Shown here piece by piece: positions 27,254 to 34,768 of a stretch of DNA of 64,000 bases. Numbering within the stretch: position 1 is the first letter of the stretch; each line of letters opens with the position of its first letter. This DNA comes from Stenotrophomonas lactitubi. Lineage in GTDB: Bacteria; Pseudomonadota; Gammaproteobacteria; Xanthomonadales; Xanthomonadaceae. Both the position numbers and the translations under genes were made by a program. The notes under the pieces were generated by a model. It searched no databases. It had not been told where the DNA came from and was given only the letters and a program-made list of their open reading frames with translations. Where the stretch lies: assembly GCF_002803515.1 (NCBI RefSeq), contig NZ_PHQX01000001.1, forward strand, positions 1,798,001 to 1,862,000, written 5' to 3'.

Positions 27254-28503
27254 CACAAATCCCTAGTTGTGGGCGGCGTGACGCTGGTGCTGCTGGTGTA
27301 AACAGGCGACTCCGGGAACGAGCCAAGCGCGCGCGTCTGACGCTGAATCACGGAGCCGTTGAGGTCGCCGACACCAACCGCCCCCCTGCCCTCGCCCGCA
27401 ACCTGCGGTTGAAGCTGCTGCTGTGGCTGCTGATCGCTTCTCTGGCGATAAGGGTTGTATACGGGGCCGCGGCGAGCAAGCGTGCGGCACTCAGGTTGGC
27501 TAATGTCGTATGCGGTGCCCTGTTCTGTAACGCAAGTACACGAACCCTCTACGTGATTGCCAAGACCATCCAAGCCCGCACCAGAAGACATGCAAACAAG
27601 CAACGGATCACTTGCGGTTGGCCGGGCATCAAAGACAGGCGCAGTCCAGGGCATAGTGGCAATACGCGGCAGATGATCCTTGGCGTACTCGCTCGCAGAC
27701 TTCCAACGCGGCTGCGCCTTTCCAACGGATGCGAAGCCCTGCGGGGCAGCGCCAGCATCCGCTAACGCGGATTGCTTTGCGCTCCCCGCATTGCCATGCG
27801 CACTAGGGGCATCATCCAGTCGCGACCATGCAGACCATGCGAGATAGATAGCCAAGACCACAATGACGGGAAGCGCCACCAGTTTGAGAGGAAGCTTCGC
27901 CTTGATGGTGTGGACTTCAGCAGACTTGTAGCTGCCGAAACTGGCAGACGGCAGTAGCCGCGTAGTGCGCTGGGCGAGCTCGCGCTTGCCGGACGACTTG
28001 ATATTTTCCTGCAACTCGCCCCAACGAAACACATCAATGAACTTCGTGCCGAACCGGCGCACAACGTGCGAGTGAGAGCCGATAAGGCCTCGGACGAAGG
28101 GGAACAGCTGGTTCGGCTGCTGGAGCGTCCAAACGAAGTCCAATCCGCGATGCCGATGCTCAGCCAGTTCAAGGACGTGCTTTGGCGTGGCCTGTCGAGA
28201 AGCATCATGCAAGTGCCCAAACCACTTCCATGACTCGTCGACAAAGATCAACGAGCCATTTGGGATTACATGCGCGGTACAAGGATCATCGGACTCAGTG
28301 TCGCTGCATGTGCAAACCTCACCGGGCTTGACAGCATTCCACTCACGGGGGTCCTTCAGCACTGTTGCCAAGCCCGGCTGTAAGCCATCAATGCCGGCAG
28401 CAAAGATGGGACGCTGAGCCTCCTTCGATTCCTTGATCAGCCGCTCCATCATCAAAGCGGTTTTGCCGTTACCGGGTTGCCCGGTGAATATCTCAATGGG
28501 CAC
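27253..28503 (-). CDS. zot: Zot-like phage assembly ATPase (pI)
   Basis: A 416-residue inner-membrane motor for phage extrusion. Walker A GQPGNGKT is at residues 8-15 and Walker B-like SLIFVDESWKWFG near 85. The motif ELAEHRHRGLDFVWTLQQP is typical of Zot/pI. One membrane helix lies at about 200-220 (LKLVALPVIVVLAIYLAW), followed by a periplasmic tail with four cysteines and a low-complexity Gln run. The start is GTG 28503 with GGAGGG six bases ahead. An in-frame upstream start would add 12 unconserved residues. It is downstream of the DUF2523 gene with a 1-bp gap. Confidence 0.93.
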   Translation of the reverse strand: MPIEIFTGQPGNGKTALMMERLIKESKEAQRPIFAAGIDGLQPGLATVLKDPREWNAVKPGEVCTCSDTESDDPCTAHVIPNGSLIFVDESWKWFGHLHDASRQATPKHVLELAEHRHRGLDFVWTLQQPNQLFPFVRGLIGSHSHVVRRFGTKFIDVFRWGELQENIKSSGKRELAQRTTRLLPSASFGSYKSAEVHTIKAKLPLKLVALPVIVVLAIYLAWSAWSRLDDAPSAHGNAGSAKQSALADAGAAPQGFASVGKAQPRWKSASEYAKDHLPRIATMPWTAPVFDARPTASDPLLVCMSSGAGLDGLGNHVEGSCTCVTEQGTAYDISQPECRTLARRGPVYNPYRQRSDQQPQQQLQPQVAGEGRGAVGVGDLNGSVIQRQTRALGSFPESPVYTSSTSVTPPTTRDL

Positions 28504-28504
28504 G

Positions 28505-28816
28505 TCAGACCCTCCGGACCAGCACAGCGCGTGCGGCACTTACACCGAATTTCGTAACTACGGCGGACGCGATCATGGTGCAGGCTTGATCGAACTTCAT
28601 GATGCCGGCATAGGCCATTAGAACGGACCCCCACTGACCGCCGGGTGTCCCGCCAGCAAGTTGTGCCTGCATGTTGTCAATCCACGGCTGTACGGCGAAC
28701 TCGTGCGTAGCCCAGGCGATGCCAAGCCACGCCATTGCAGTAACGATCCATGTTCCGATCTGAGAACGGAAAATCGCAGCGAGTCCAGACAGCAACGAGG
28801 CGATAAGAAGTGGCAT
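28505..28816 (-). CDS. DUF2523-like minor coat protein (pVI-like)
   Basis: A 103-residue hydrophobic protein with helices at about residues 2-20, 22-45 and 60-75. It sits between the adsorption protein and Zot, exactly where pVI-type capping proteins are encoded in inoviruses, and resembles the DUF2523 family found there. Its ATG overlaps the stop of the adsorption gene by one base (TAATG). Role by position: structural end-cap with the adsorption protein. Confidence 0.8.
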   Translation of the reverse strand: MPLLIASLLSGLAAIFRSQIGTWIVTAMAWLGIAWATHEFAVQPWIDNMQAQLAGGTPGGQWGSVLMAYAGIMKFDQACTMIASAVVTKFGVSAARAVLVRRV

Positions 28817-30195
28817 TAGCTGTCCTTGCTAGCAACGATTCGGAGGGAGCCAAGCGCCGCGAGACCCATGACAAAGAATGAGCCAAGAGACAGCCAGCTA
28901 CAGAGCGGCGCAGCGTCGAACTGGATACTTGCGCCCATAAAATCGACTGCTGGAATGGATGGGCAAGATCCGCCGCCCCAGCCATAGCCCGACGTGTCCG
29001 GCTTGGTCGGCTGGCCCGTACCTGCAACCCATGCATCGGAGCCGGGAACGGTACCGGGGTTGACGCTGCCGCCAGTACCGGTAAGCGCGTCACGAATCGC
29101 CTTGACGTCGCCGTTGTCACCACCACCGTTGCCATTTGCAGCGGCCAGCTTTTCCAAAGCGCACGCTGAGCGCCACTGCATCAGCAGGCTGGAGTACTCC
29201 ATCGCGTCGCACTTGTCACCAGTGCAGACAGGAGGCGTACTGCAAAGCCCGCCCGCGATGTTGCGGTTACGGCGCGTATTGCACTCAATGCGCCATTGAA
29301 TTCGCGCCTGCCCGCACAGAATGGGAGATCCGCTGCAGGAAGGCGGAGAGTTGCAGTCATCGCCTCCAGAGAATGACTCCTTTTCGCCTGGATCATCAGG
29401 GTCGCCGTCGCCATCGGCGTCTTTCTTACATGTCCCATCAGGGCCACGAACCTCGCCAGCTGCACACTGTCCGTCGCCGGGAAGACATTTGCCGTCGGGT
29501 GATCTGACCTGGCCAGCAGGACACTCGTTGTCCTTCTTCTTGCACGTGCCATCAGGATTCTGTGCCATGCCCTCTGGGCAAGGCTCCGGCTCACACGCGC
29601 CGAGAGAGTTTGCCTTAGCACCGTCCTTGCACTTGGACTCCTCGGGCTCGCAGGCCGACATCGCCTGATTCCAGTAGTAGCCGCTGCCAAACTGGGCCTT
29701 GCATTCTTGATCGTCGTACTTACTACACGTTCCCGGATCAACGTCATACTTTCCATTGAAGTAACCATCGCCGGTCGAGAACCAAGCCTGTTTGCAGCCG
29801 TCGTTGCAAGTGACTGAGCCGTTCTTGGGCTTTCCGCCGTTGAGATAAGGATATGGCCCGTTCCAGTCGGGCCGAGCCTCACAGGTTGATCCGTAGAAGT
29901 ACGCTACACCGAAGCCGCCAATAGAGCCGCCATCCTGGTTGTAGCAACGTCGCTCAACGCGGTAGTGGCGCGCGGACTCAACATGTATTGGTCCGGAAAT
30001 AATGTCGCAGCGAACAGCGTTCGGTTGCATCGCCGCAATGTACGCAGCGTCATTGAGCGACTGCGAGAATGCGTGCCCTTGCTCGCAGTTCGCCGCTGGG
30101 CGGCAAGGCAGATCCGCCTCTGCTGCCTCGACCGAACGTACCGAGAGCAGGCACATTGCGAAGATCAGCGCAACGAGTGCAAACGAGCGAGCCAT
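28816..30195 (-). CDS. Phage adsorption protein (pIII-like, TspB-type)
   Basis: A 459-residue exported protein that should sit at the virion tip and bind the host. The signal peptide ends SVEAAEA (~residue 26). A Cys-rich N-terminal region includes WxGPYPYLN. Three short Cys repeats of the form CPxGxxxxPDGTCKKKDN follow (about residues 235-300), then a Ca-binding-like acidic stretch (DADGDGDPDDPGE), a second Cys-rich domain, a Gly-rich linker and a C-terminal membrane anchor (LSLGSFFVMGLAALGSLRIV). The start at 30195 overlaps the stop of a 22-codon ORF (TGATG). Family resemblance is to inovirus TspB-like proteins. Confidence 0.85.
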   Translation of the reverse strand: MARSFALVALIFAMCLLSVRSVEAAEADLPCRPAANCEQGHAFSQSLNDAAYIAAMQPNAVRCDIISGPIHVESARHYRVERRCYNQDGGSIGGFGVAYFYGSTCEARPDWNGPYPYLNGGKPKNGSVTCNDGCKQAWFSTGDGYFNGKYDVDPGTCSKYDDQECKAQFGSGYYWNQAMSACEPEESKCKDGAKANSLGACEPEPCPEGMAQNPDGTCKKKDNECPAGQVRSPDGKCLPGDGQCAAGEVRGPDGTCKKDADGDGDPDDPGEKESFSGGDDCNSPPSCSGSPILCGQARIQWRIECNTRRNRNIAGGLCSTPPVCTGDKCDAMEYSSLLMQWRSACALEKLAAANGNGGGDNGDVKAIRDALTGTGGSVNPGTVPGSDAWVAGTGQPTKPDTSGYGWGGGSCPSIPAVDFMGASIQFDAAPLCSWLSLGSFFVMGLAALGSLRIVASKDS

Positions 30196-30263
30196 CAGTT
30201 GAAATCCACAAAGATGATCGCGCAGGCCACTAGCCACGCAACGAGCCAGATCCAGCCTTCCAT
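30195..30263 (-). CDS. 22-residue membrane micro-protein (pVII/pIX-like candidate)
   Basis: A very small ORF beginning MEGWIWLVAWLVACAIIF and ending in DFN. Nearly the whole chain is one hydrophobic helix. It has AGGGG at a good distance before ATG 30263, and its TGA overlaps the ATG of the adsorption gene, so it is translationally coupled. Position (between major coat and adsorption genes) and size match the tiny end-cap proteins pVII and pIX of Ff phages. No homology can be shown at this length. Confidence 0.6.
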   Translation of the reverse strand: MEGWIWLVAWLVACAIIFVDFN

Positions 30264-30298
30264 AACGCGCCCCTACAGAATCGTGGTACCCCAAGAGA

Positions 30299-30329
30299 CC
30301 GGTGGGAGGGAGTCGGCCCTGCCCACCGG
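30299..30329 (-). terminator. Hairpin after the major coat gene
   Basis: Arms CCGGTGGG and CCCACCGG flank a 15-base loop just downstream (minus strand) of the major coat gene, followed by TCTCTT. In other filamentous phages a partial terminator at this point keeps coat mRNA abundant relative to minor proteins. Confidence 0.55.
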
Positions 30330-30335
30330 CGAGAG

Positions 30336-30569
30336 TTACAGGGCGCGGCGCACCCACTTGTAGACCGCGATGCCGACGAAGATCAGGATCACGGCCTTGC
30401 CGATATCACCGACAGCAGTGCCAGCCTGTTCGATAGCGCTGACAACGCCAGCAACGTCCACGCCGCCGGTGCCGCCAGAGGCCATGGCCGGGAGCGCAAC
30501 CATTGCAGTGGAGCCAACTGCGAGCAGAGCGGCACTCTTGCCCTTGAGGGACTGGATGAACTTCTTCAC
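30336..30569 (-). CDS. Major coat protein (pVIII-like)
   Basis: A 77-residue preprotein. The signal peptide (MKKFIQSLKGKSAALLAVGS to AMA, ~31 residues) is followed by a mature chain of about 46 residues: a small-residue amphipathic part (GGTGGVDVAGVVSAIEQAG), a membrane helix (AVILIFVGIAVYKW) and a basic tail (VRRAL) that would face the DNA. This is the standard pVIII build. The start is GTG 30569 with AGGAG six bases ahead, a strong site for the most abundant virion protein. Confidence 0.93.
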   Translation of the reverse strand: MKKFIQSLKGKSAALLAVGSTAMVALPAMASGGTGGVDVAGVVSAIEQAGTAVGDIGKAVILIFVGIAVYKWVRRAL

Positions 30570-30578
30570 GTGAATCTC

Positions 30579-30779
30579 CTAGTGGTGGATTGATTTGCGA
30601 ACGAGCCGGAGCGCATAAGCCACAGCCCACAGGAGCGCGATCTTTGCTCCTATCAACTGCGCATCCTCAACCGCCAGCTCCGGCAGAAGTGACGGCTGAG
30701 GAATCCACACCATTGCCGTGCAGGTTCCCGTTGCGGCGTCAAAGTTCGCCTCCAAGCACGCGGGCATCAACACGGCCAT
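30579..30779 (-). CDS. Small phage membrane protein
   Basis: A 66-residue protein with a C-terminal hydrophobic helix (about 42-58, IGAKIALLWAVAYALRLV) and two cysteines near the N-terminus. It lies between the ssDNA-binding protein and the major coat gene, the usual place of minor coat genes. I do not recognise a named family. Confidence 0.65.
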   Translation of the reverse strand: MAVLMPACLEANFDAATGTCTAMVWIPQPSLLPELAVEDAQLIGAKIALLWAVAYALRLVRKSIHH

Positions 30780-30782
30780 GGC

Positions 30783-31061
30783 TTACTGCTTTGCCGCCGG
30801 TGCTGCGGCCTTGGCTTGCAGCGGGACCAGATCCACGTAGCGCTTCAGGATCAGATCGCCGTACTGGCTCAGCGCGAAGGACTGCGGGTCAATGTCGTAC
30901 TCGCCCGGCGGGTACGACGGACGCGAGCCGAGACCGACACGGAACGGCAACTCGAAGCCGTTGCCGAAATCGAGGCCGACCATCTGGGAACGGATGATGG
31001 AGTTGGTCTTGCTGTTGTGCCGTTCTTCGACGGCAGCGGACTTCACGCGGCAGATAGGCAT
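30783..31061 (-). CDS. Phage ssDNA-binding protein (pV-like)
   Basis: A 92-residue protein. The central part (FELPFRVGLGSRPSYPPGEYDIDPQSFALSQYGDLILKRYVDLVP) is the pattern of helix-destabilising proteins of filamentous phages, an OB-type dimer that coats progeny single strands before packaging. The ATG at 31061 lies inside the 3' end of the rep gene, so the two are coupled. Confidence 0.85.
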   Translation of the reverse strand: MPICRVKSAAVEERHNSKTNSIIRSQMVGLDFGNGFELPFRVGLGSRPSYPPGEYDIDPQSFALSQYGDLILKRYVDLVPLQAKAAAPAAKQ

Positions 31062-32098
31062 AGTTCTTCTCTCACGTAGCGATGGAGTGCGTCACCCTTT
31101 GCGATACCGCGAAAACGTCCGGGGTGACCATCACGGACGACGCGGGCCAGCAGGAAGTCGGAGAACGAATCACCGAACGCTCCATGCAGAACACCGATGG
31201 CCGGGCCGACTTGGCGCTCTAACCACAGCACCATCGCCTCAGCCGAAACTTCAACTTGCTTGCGGATCGTGCGCAGCCGAGTGCACACGCCAGTAATCAG
31301 GTTCTGCAGGGCGCTGTACGCGCCGCGCAGGTAAGCGCCGGGGTTGAGCAGCACATCCAGCGGGATTTCCATATGCTTGCCGTAGAGGCGCACCTCGGCG
31401 CGCACCCAGCGAGAAGACGGCAGGCCCTCGGCTTTGCCCTTCTCATACACACACAGTTCCTTGTGGCCTTTGCCACCGACATACAGCGTGCAGCCGGTGT
31501 TGTGACCTTCATCGGAGATGAAACGATGACGCGGCGGGCAACCGCCTTCGGTAAAGCCGCCCTGTGCGGCGACTTCGCGCAGCGCATGCACGTCCAGGCG
31601 CTCGCCTTCGTAGTCGTCGTGCGCGCAATCCACGCGGGTAATCTTGGCGTCGAGCATGGCGCACTGCTTGTAGACGCGCGGCCAGTCACGAATCCACTTG
31701 CAGCCCATTCCAGTGAGACTCAGGCACACGGTGTTCTTCTTGCCGCCGATGCCGACGCGGCCAACGACTTCGTTCTCCCGGTCGATAAGGACGGCAGACT
31801 GCTCGTAGAAATTCCAGTTGCGATCCCGAATCGCACCGGCAACCACTTCGCCCTGAAAGCCGAACATGCGGAACAGCAACAGATCCAGCTTCTTGCAGTT
31901 CACTTCTTCAAGGGCGGAGAGCGGGACCACAATGGTCAGGTAGTCGATAATTGCGTCCTGCTGACCCTTTTGGCCCGTGTTACTCCCCGGGCCAATTCCC
32001 GCCGCTGCCGCCCTCCCCTTTTCACCGGGCGAAAGCGGGGAAAAGCCCTCTGCCGCCCCATCAGCGGCCATCCGGAAACGAGCACGATCAACGGTCAT
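31043..32098 (-). CDS. Phage replication initiation protein (gene II / RstA-like)
   Basis: A 351-residue protein of the phage gene II/X replication family that nicks the double-stranded origin for rolling-circle synthesis. Visible motifs are DYLTIVVPLSALEEVN, KNTVCLSLTGMGCKWI, then TRVDCAHDDYEGER, the conserved RxD segment of the family, and VRAEVRLYGKHMEIPLD. The start is ATG 32098 with AGGGGA upstream. The intact copy can be compared with a degraded one at 34040-34658. Confidence 0.88.
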   Translation of the reverse strand: MTVDRARFRMAADGAAEGFSPLSPGEKGRAAAAGIGPGSNTGQKGQQDAIIDYLTIVVPLSALEEVNCKKLDLLLFRMFGFQGEVVAGAIRDRNWNFYEQSAVLIDRENEVVGRVGIGGKKNTVCLSLTGMGCKWIRDWPRVYKQCAMLDAKITRVDCAHDDYEGERLDVHALREVAAQGGFTEGGCPPRHRFISDEGHNTGCTLYVGGKGHKELCVYEKGKAEGLPSSRWVRAEVRLYGKHMEIPLDVLLNPGAYLRGAYSALQNLITGVCTRLRTIRKQVEVSAEAMVLWLERQVGPAIGVLHGAFGDSFSDFLLARVVRDGHPGRFRGIAKGDALHRYVREELCLSAA

Positions 32099-32207
32099 TG
32101 CGCATCCCCTTGTCGCGCAGCGCGAACAGCAGCGACCAATACAGGCCCGAGAGCAGCACGCCGCCGACCACATAGGCGATCAGCGGATCGCGCAAGAACT
32201 CAGTCAT
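32088..32207 (-). CDS. 39-residue phage membrane protein
   Basis: A tiny ORF with a single hydrophobic helix (DPLIAYVVGGVLLSGLYWSL) and a basic tail (RDKGMRNDR). Its start overlaps the preceding ORF and its end overlaps the rep start, so all three are translationally coupled. A clear homolog (MAEFLLDPLVACVVGGMLLT) is in the second phage unit at 34628-34768, which argues that it is a real gene. Confidence 0.7.
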   Translation of the reverse strand: MTEFLRDPLIAYVVGGVLLSGLYWSLLFALRDKGMRNDR

Positions 32208-32430
32208 GACGGCCACCGTGACGGCGGGACTGGTAGCGGCCTTCATCCCGAGTGGTCCAGCCCGACGCGGCCAGTTCGGCCTGTGCCTGGGCGACAAAGG
32301 CGGCTTCATTGGCGCGCTGGATGACGGCGCAGTCGCGCCGGTCGAGCAGCCAGGACACGATGCGAGCGGCACCGACGGAAACGGCAGTGATGGCCGCGAG
32401 CAGGGAAAATGCGATCAGGGGCTGGGTCAT
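32200..32430 (-). CDS. 76-residue phage membrane protein
   Basis: An N-terminal hydrophobic helix (PLIAFSLLAAITAVSVGAARIV) is followed by a charged helical part (RDCAVIQRANEAAFVAQAQAEL) and a basic His/Arg-rich tail. It is the first gene of the minus-strand phage operon, 41 bp from the divergent cargo gene. Homologous but frame-damaged copies open the second (35062) and third (36021) phage ends, so the gene marks the phage left-operon boundary. Function unknown. Confidence 0.7.
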   Translation of the reverse strand: MTQPLIAFSLLAAITAVSVGAARIVSWLLDRRDCAVIQRANEAAFVAQAQAELAASGWTTRDEGRYQSRRHGGRHD

Positions 32431-32471
32431 GCCAAAATCCCCCCATCCTTATGTCGGGACCAGGGGAAGGA

Positions 32472-33248
32472 ATGAGTGCGACAAAGCTTCCGCTGCGCTA
32501 TCAGACGACTCGAGCAATCTTTGATCGACTGTCCATAGCGCGCATCATATGGCTTGCGATATTGCTCGTGGCCGCGCTGATCATCGCTAAAGGGTGGCTT
32601 ACACCAAGCGGCCTCGAAATATTCGATGAACCCGGCTCCGCAGCGGACTGGGTGGCGGCGATTGGTACGTGGGTCGTCGGTTTGGCAGCGTTTGTGCTCG
32701 CTTCCGGCGATCGTCGGCTTCGATTGCACGAACGCAGAGAGCAAAAGATGCTGAGAATGAAGCTCGAGATATCCCAGCTTCGAGCGGCAATTGCGGCAAC
32801 GATCTCGGCCCGAAACCGTCTGGACCGTCCGCTTCAGTACTTCAAGGCTCTGGAGGAGCATGGGGCCGCGTTCGAGAATGCTGCGCTCTACGACGTCAGT
32901 GTTGCCTTTAATGAAATTATTGATGTCGTGGGGCAGCCTATCTGGAGTGCGGAGGATCGGGCCACAGCCACAGATTCCACAGACCTCGTTATGAGTATCG
33001 CCATTCGTATTGCTAACGACTTGGCGGGTCGGATCGCCTACATCAACGACAATTTCATGCAGCACCCCCGCGAGCGAGCGGCAAGTGAGAACGAAGGAGT
33101 TATTCGGACCGTCTCCAGAGACGTGCGGATACTGGACGGGACGCTTGGCGATGCCCTTAACGGGCTTGTCGCCACGAACGAAGCGCTTGCTTGGGATCGA
33201 GATCGTCTTGCGGCGCAGCTGCGCAAGGAATTTGAAGAGTTGATCTAG
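32472..33248 (+). CDS. Variable cargo protein 1: two membrane segments plus coiled coil
   Basis: A 258-residue protein. Two hydrophobic segments (residues ~22-42 and ~57-77) bracket the motif SAADWVAAIGTWVVG. The rest is charged and helical (RRLRLHERREQKMLRMKLEISQLRAAI onward). The same plan and the ADWxAxxGTWxxGxxA motif recur in the two genes at 35105 and 36066, although the cytoplasmic parts differ strongly. GGGGAAGGA precedes the start. It is divergent from the virion operon and upstream of the repressor. I infer an accessory role such as superinfection exclusion, not virion structure. Confidence 0.7.
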   Translation: MSATKLPLRYQTTRAIFDRLSIARIIWLAILLVAALIIAKGWLTPSGLEIFDEPGSAADWVAAIGTWVVGLAAFVLASGDRRLRLHERREQKMLRMKLEISQLRAAIAATISARNRLDRPLQYFKALEEHGAAFENAALYDVSVAFNEIIDVVGQPIWSAEDRATATDSTDLVMSIAIRIANDLAGRIAYINDNFMQHPRERAASENEGVIRTVSRDVRILDGTLGDALNGLVATNEALAWDRDRLAAQLRKEFEELI

Positions 33249-33327
33249 GTGCTTCATGGAGGTGGCTCTGCTCCCAAGCGCTACCCCAAGGGAACCCGCC
33301 AGCGGCCTTGGGGTGCCGGTGGCGGGT

Positions 33328-33395
33328 GTCCCGTGTACACGGGACGGGGAGCATGTAACCTGATTGCGGGACAGATTGTCAACTAGGTACGGGAC
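33328..33395 (+). promoter_or_regulatory. Putative repressor operators
   Basis: A perfect 18-bp palindrome GTCCCGTGTACACGGGAC (33328-33345) is followed by two further CGGGAC copies at 33367-33372 and 33390-33395, the last abutting the repressor ATG. The spacing suggests an operator array for the HTH protein encoded next to it. The repressor mRNA may be leaderless since no ribosome site precedes the ATG. Confidence 0.55.
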
Positions 33396-33890
33396 ATGAG
33401 CATCGTAAGCACCCTCATCGACAAGGCTCGGCAGCGAGCCGGGATCGCATCAGATAGCGCCCTTGCGACGCAATTTGGGGTGCACCGGCAGGCCGTGTCG
33501 AAGTGGCGAAACGGCGATGCCTACCCGGATGAAGAGCACATTGCAGAGATGGCAATCATGGCCGGGGATGACCCGGTGCAATGGCTCGTAGCCATCAAGG
33601 CGGTGCGCGCCGATGGCAAGGCAGGCAAGGCATGGGCAGCGCTGGCACAGCGTTTAGCAATCACGGCTATGGCGCTGTGCCTGGCAGTTGGGTTCTCCCT
33701 GCCCCACAAGGCTCAGGCGGCAATGCCGGCCGGTTTTGATGTGGCACCGTCTATACATTATGCGCAATACTGTATCGGTCTGTTGCAGCCTTCGTCGGCT
33801 CCTCTTGGCAATGGCTCCGGCTCTGGCTCGGCTCTTGCCTTCCTGCTCGTTCCCCCGACAAGGACGAGCTCGCAGCATGATCACGATTGA
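33396..33890 (+). CDS. HTH phage repressor, reading frame crossing the right att core
   Basis: A 164-residue protein. The N-terminal Cro/CI-type HTH (SDSALATQFGVHRQAVSKWRNGDAYPDEEHIAEMA) and following GDDPVQWLVAIKAVRA match the DUF3693-like phage regulators. A hydrophobic segment (ITAMALCLAVGFSL, ~90-105) is unusual for a repressor. The frame continues across the dif-like core at 33752 into the left end of the next phage unit, so the last ~45 residues depend on what is joined at the site. It probably controls the phage promoters through the CGGGAC sites. Confidence 0.75.
   Translation: MSIVSTLIDKARQRAGIASDSALATQFGVHRQAVSKWRNGDAYPDEEHIAEMAIMAGDDPVQWLVAIKAVRADGKAGKAWAALAQRLAITAMALCLAVGFSLPHKAQAAMPAGFDVAPSIHYAQYCIGLLQPSSAPLGNGSGSGSALAFLLVPPTRTSSQHDHD
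33741..33768 (-). other. Second dif-like core (attP-type, degenerate XerD arm)
   Basis: Read on the minus strand it has an XerC-arm-like TTGCGCATAA and a TGTATA centre identical to the dif at 25568, but the XerD arm is replaced by GACGGTGCCAC. This is the form expected for a phage attachment sequence or phage-phage junction in a tandem array, not for chromosomal dif. Confidence 0.8.
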
Positions 33891-34092
33891 TCCGCACGAC
33901 CGCATAGATCTAACCGGCCCTTGGGCCGGTTTCGGTTTTCAGGGCGGCCACATGTTCACCCCGAAGGGTCACCAGCTGGATCCCTGCGACATGGCCTGGT
34001 GGTCGTGGTCGCCCGATCGGTGCGGCCCCGAGAGGCTTATGCATACGCCAGTAATCAGGTTCTGCAGGGCGCTGTACGCGCCGCGCAGGTAG
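33877..34092 (+). pseudogene. Truncated copy of the DUF3653-like phage gene
   Basis: The first ~40 codons match the gene at 25705 (DLTGPWAGFGFQGGHMFTPK). The frame then runs into antisense rep sequence near 34035 and stops at 34092. This marks a deletion joining the phage left end to the middle of rep and removing all structural genes. Confidence 0.8.
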
Positions 34093-34658
34093 GAGCCGGG
34101 GTTGAGTAGCACATCCAACGGGATTTCCATGTGCTTGCTGAACAGGCGCACCTCAGCGCGCACCCAGCGGGATGAAGGCAGGCCGGATGCCGATGCGAGT
34201 GATCTTCGCGTCAAGCATGGAAACCTGCTTAAAAATGCGGGCGCGGTCGCGAATCCACTTGCACCCCATGTCGGTGAGGCTGATGCACACGGTGTTCTTC
34301 TTGCCACCGATACCAACCCGACCAACGACCTCGTTCTCATGGTCAATCAGCACCGCGGACTGCTCGTCGAAATTCCAGTGCTTCTCACGGATAGCACCGG
34401 CAACGACTTCACCCCGAAAGCCGAAAATGCGGAACAACAAGAGGTTGAGCTTCTTGCGGTTGACTTCTTCAAGGGCGGAGAGCGGGACCACAAAGGTCAG
34501 GTAGTCGATGATTGCGTCTTCCTGACCCTTTTGGCCCGTGTTACTCCCGGGCCAATCCCCGCCGCCGCCCGCTGCCTCTTTTCACCGGGCGAAAGCGGGG
34601 AATAGCCCCCTGCCCCGCCCTCGACAGTCATGCGGAAGCGAGCGCGATCAGCGGCCAT
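34040..34658 (-). pseudogene. Degraded second copy of the phage rep gene
   Basis: Pieces match the intact Rep: a start MAADRARFRM at 34658, VPLSALEEVNRKKLNLLLFRIFGF in another frame, KNTVCISLTDMGCKWI, then after LDAKITR a jump to GLPSSRWVRAEVRLF in a different frame, ending near the truncated left-end gene. At least two frame changes, an internal deletion of roughly 80-100 codons and loss of the 3' end make it non-functional. Confidence 0.85.
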
Positions 34659-34768
34659 TGCGTCTCCCCTTTGTTGCGCATGGCCAACACCAGCGACCAA
34701 TACAGGCCTGTGAGCAGCATGCCGCCGACCACACAGGCCACCAGCGGATCGAGCAAGAACTCAGCCAT
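34628..34768 (-). CDS. 46-residue phage membrane protein, second copy
   Basis: Homolog of the ORF at 32088-32207: DPLVACVVGGMLLTGLYWSL aligns with DPLIAYVVGGVLLSGLYWSL. The tail is longer and different (RNKGETQWPLIALASA). The frame is intact, but its neighbours are broken, so expression is doubtful. Confidence 0.55.
   Translation of the reverse strand: MAEFLLDPLVACVVGGMLLTGLYWSLVLAMRNKGETQWPLIALASA

Larger units (their letters stand above)
25568..33768. mobile_element. Complete inovirus (filamentous phage) prophage integrated at dif
   Basis: The unit is bounded by two copies of the dif core TATACATTATGCG (25579-25591 and 33752-33764), 8,173 bp apart. It contains, on the minus strand, two tiny membrane ORFs, Rep, ssDNA-binding protein, a small membrane protein, major coat, a 22-residue micro-protein, adsorption protein, a DUF2523 protein, Zot and a TraX-like protein. 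On the plus strand it carries two left-end genes, one cargo gene and an HTH repressor. No integrase is encoded, as expected for XerCD-dependent phages. The genome size and gene order fit Stenotrophomonas/Xanthomonas filamentous phages. All core genes appear intact. Confidence 0.92.
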
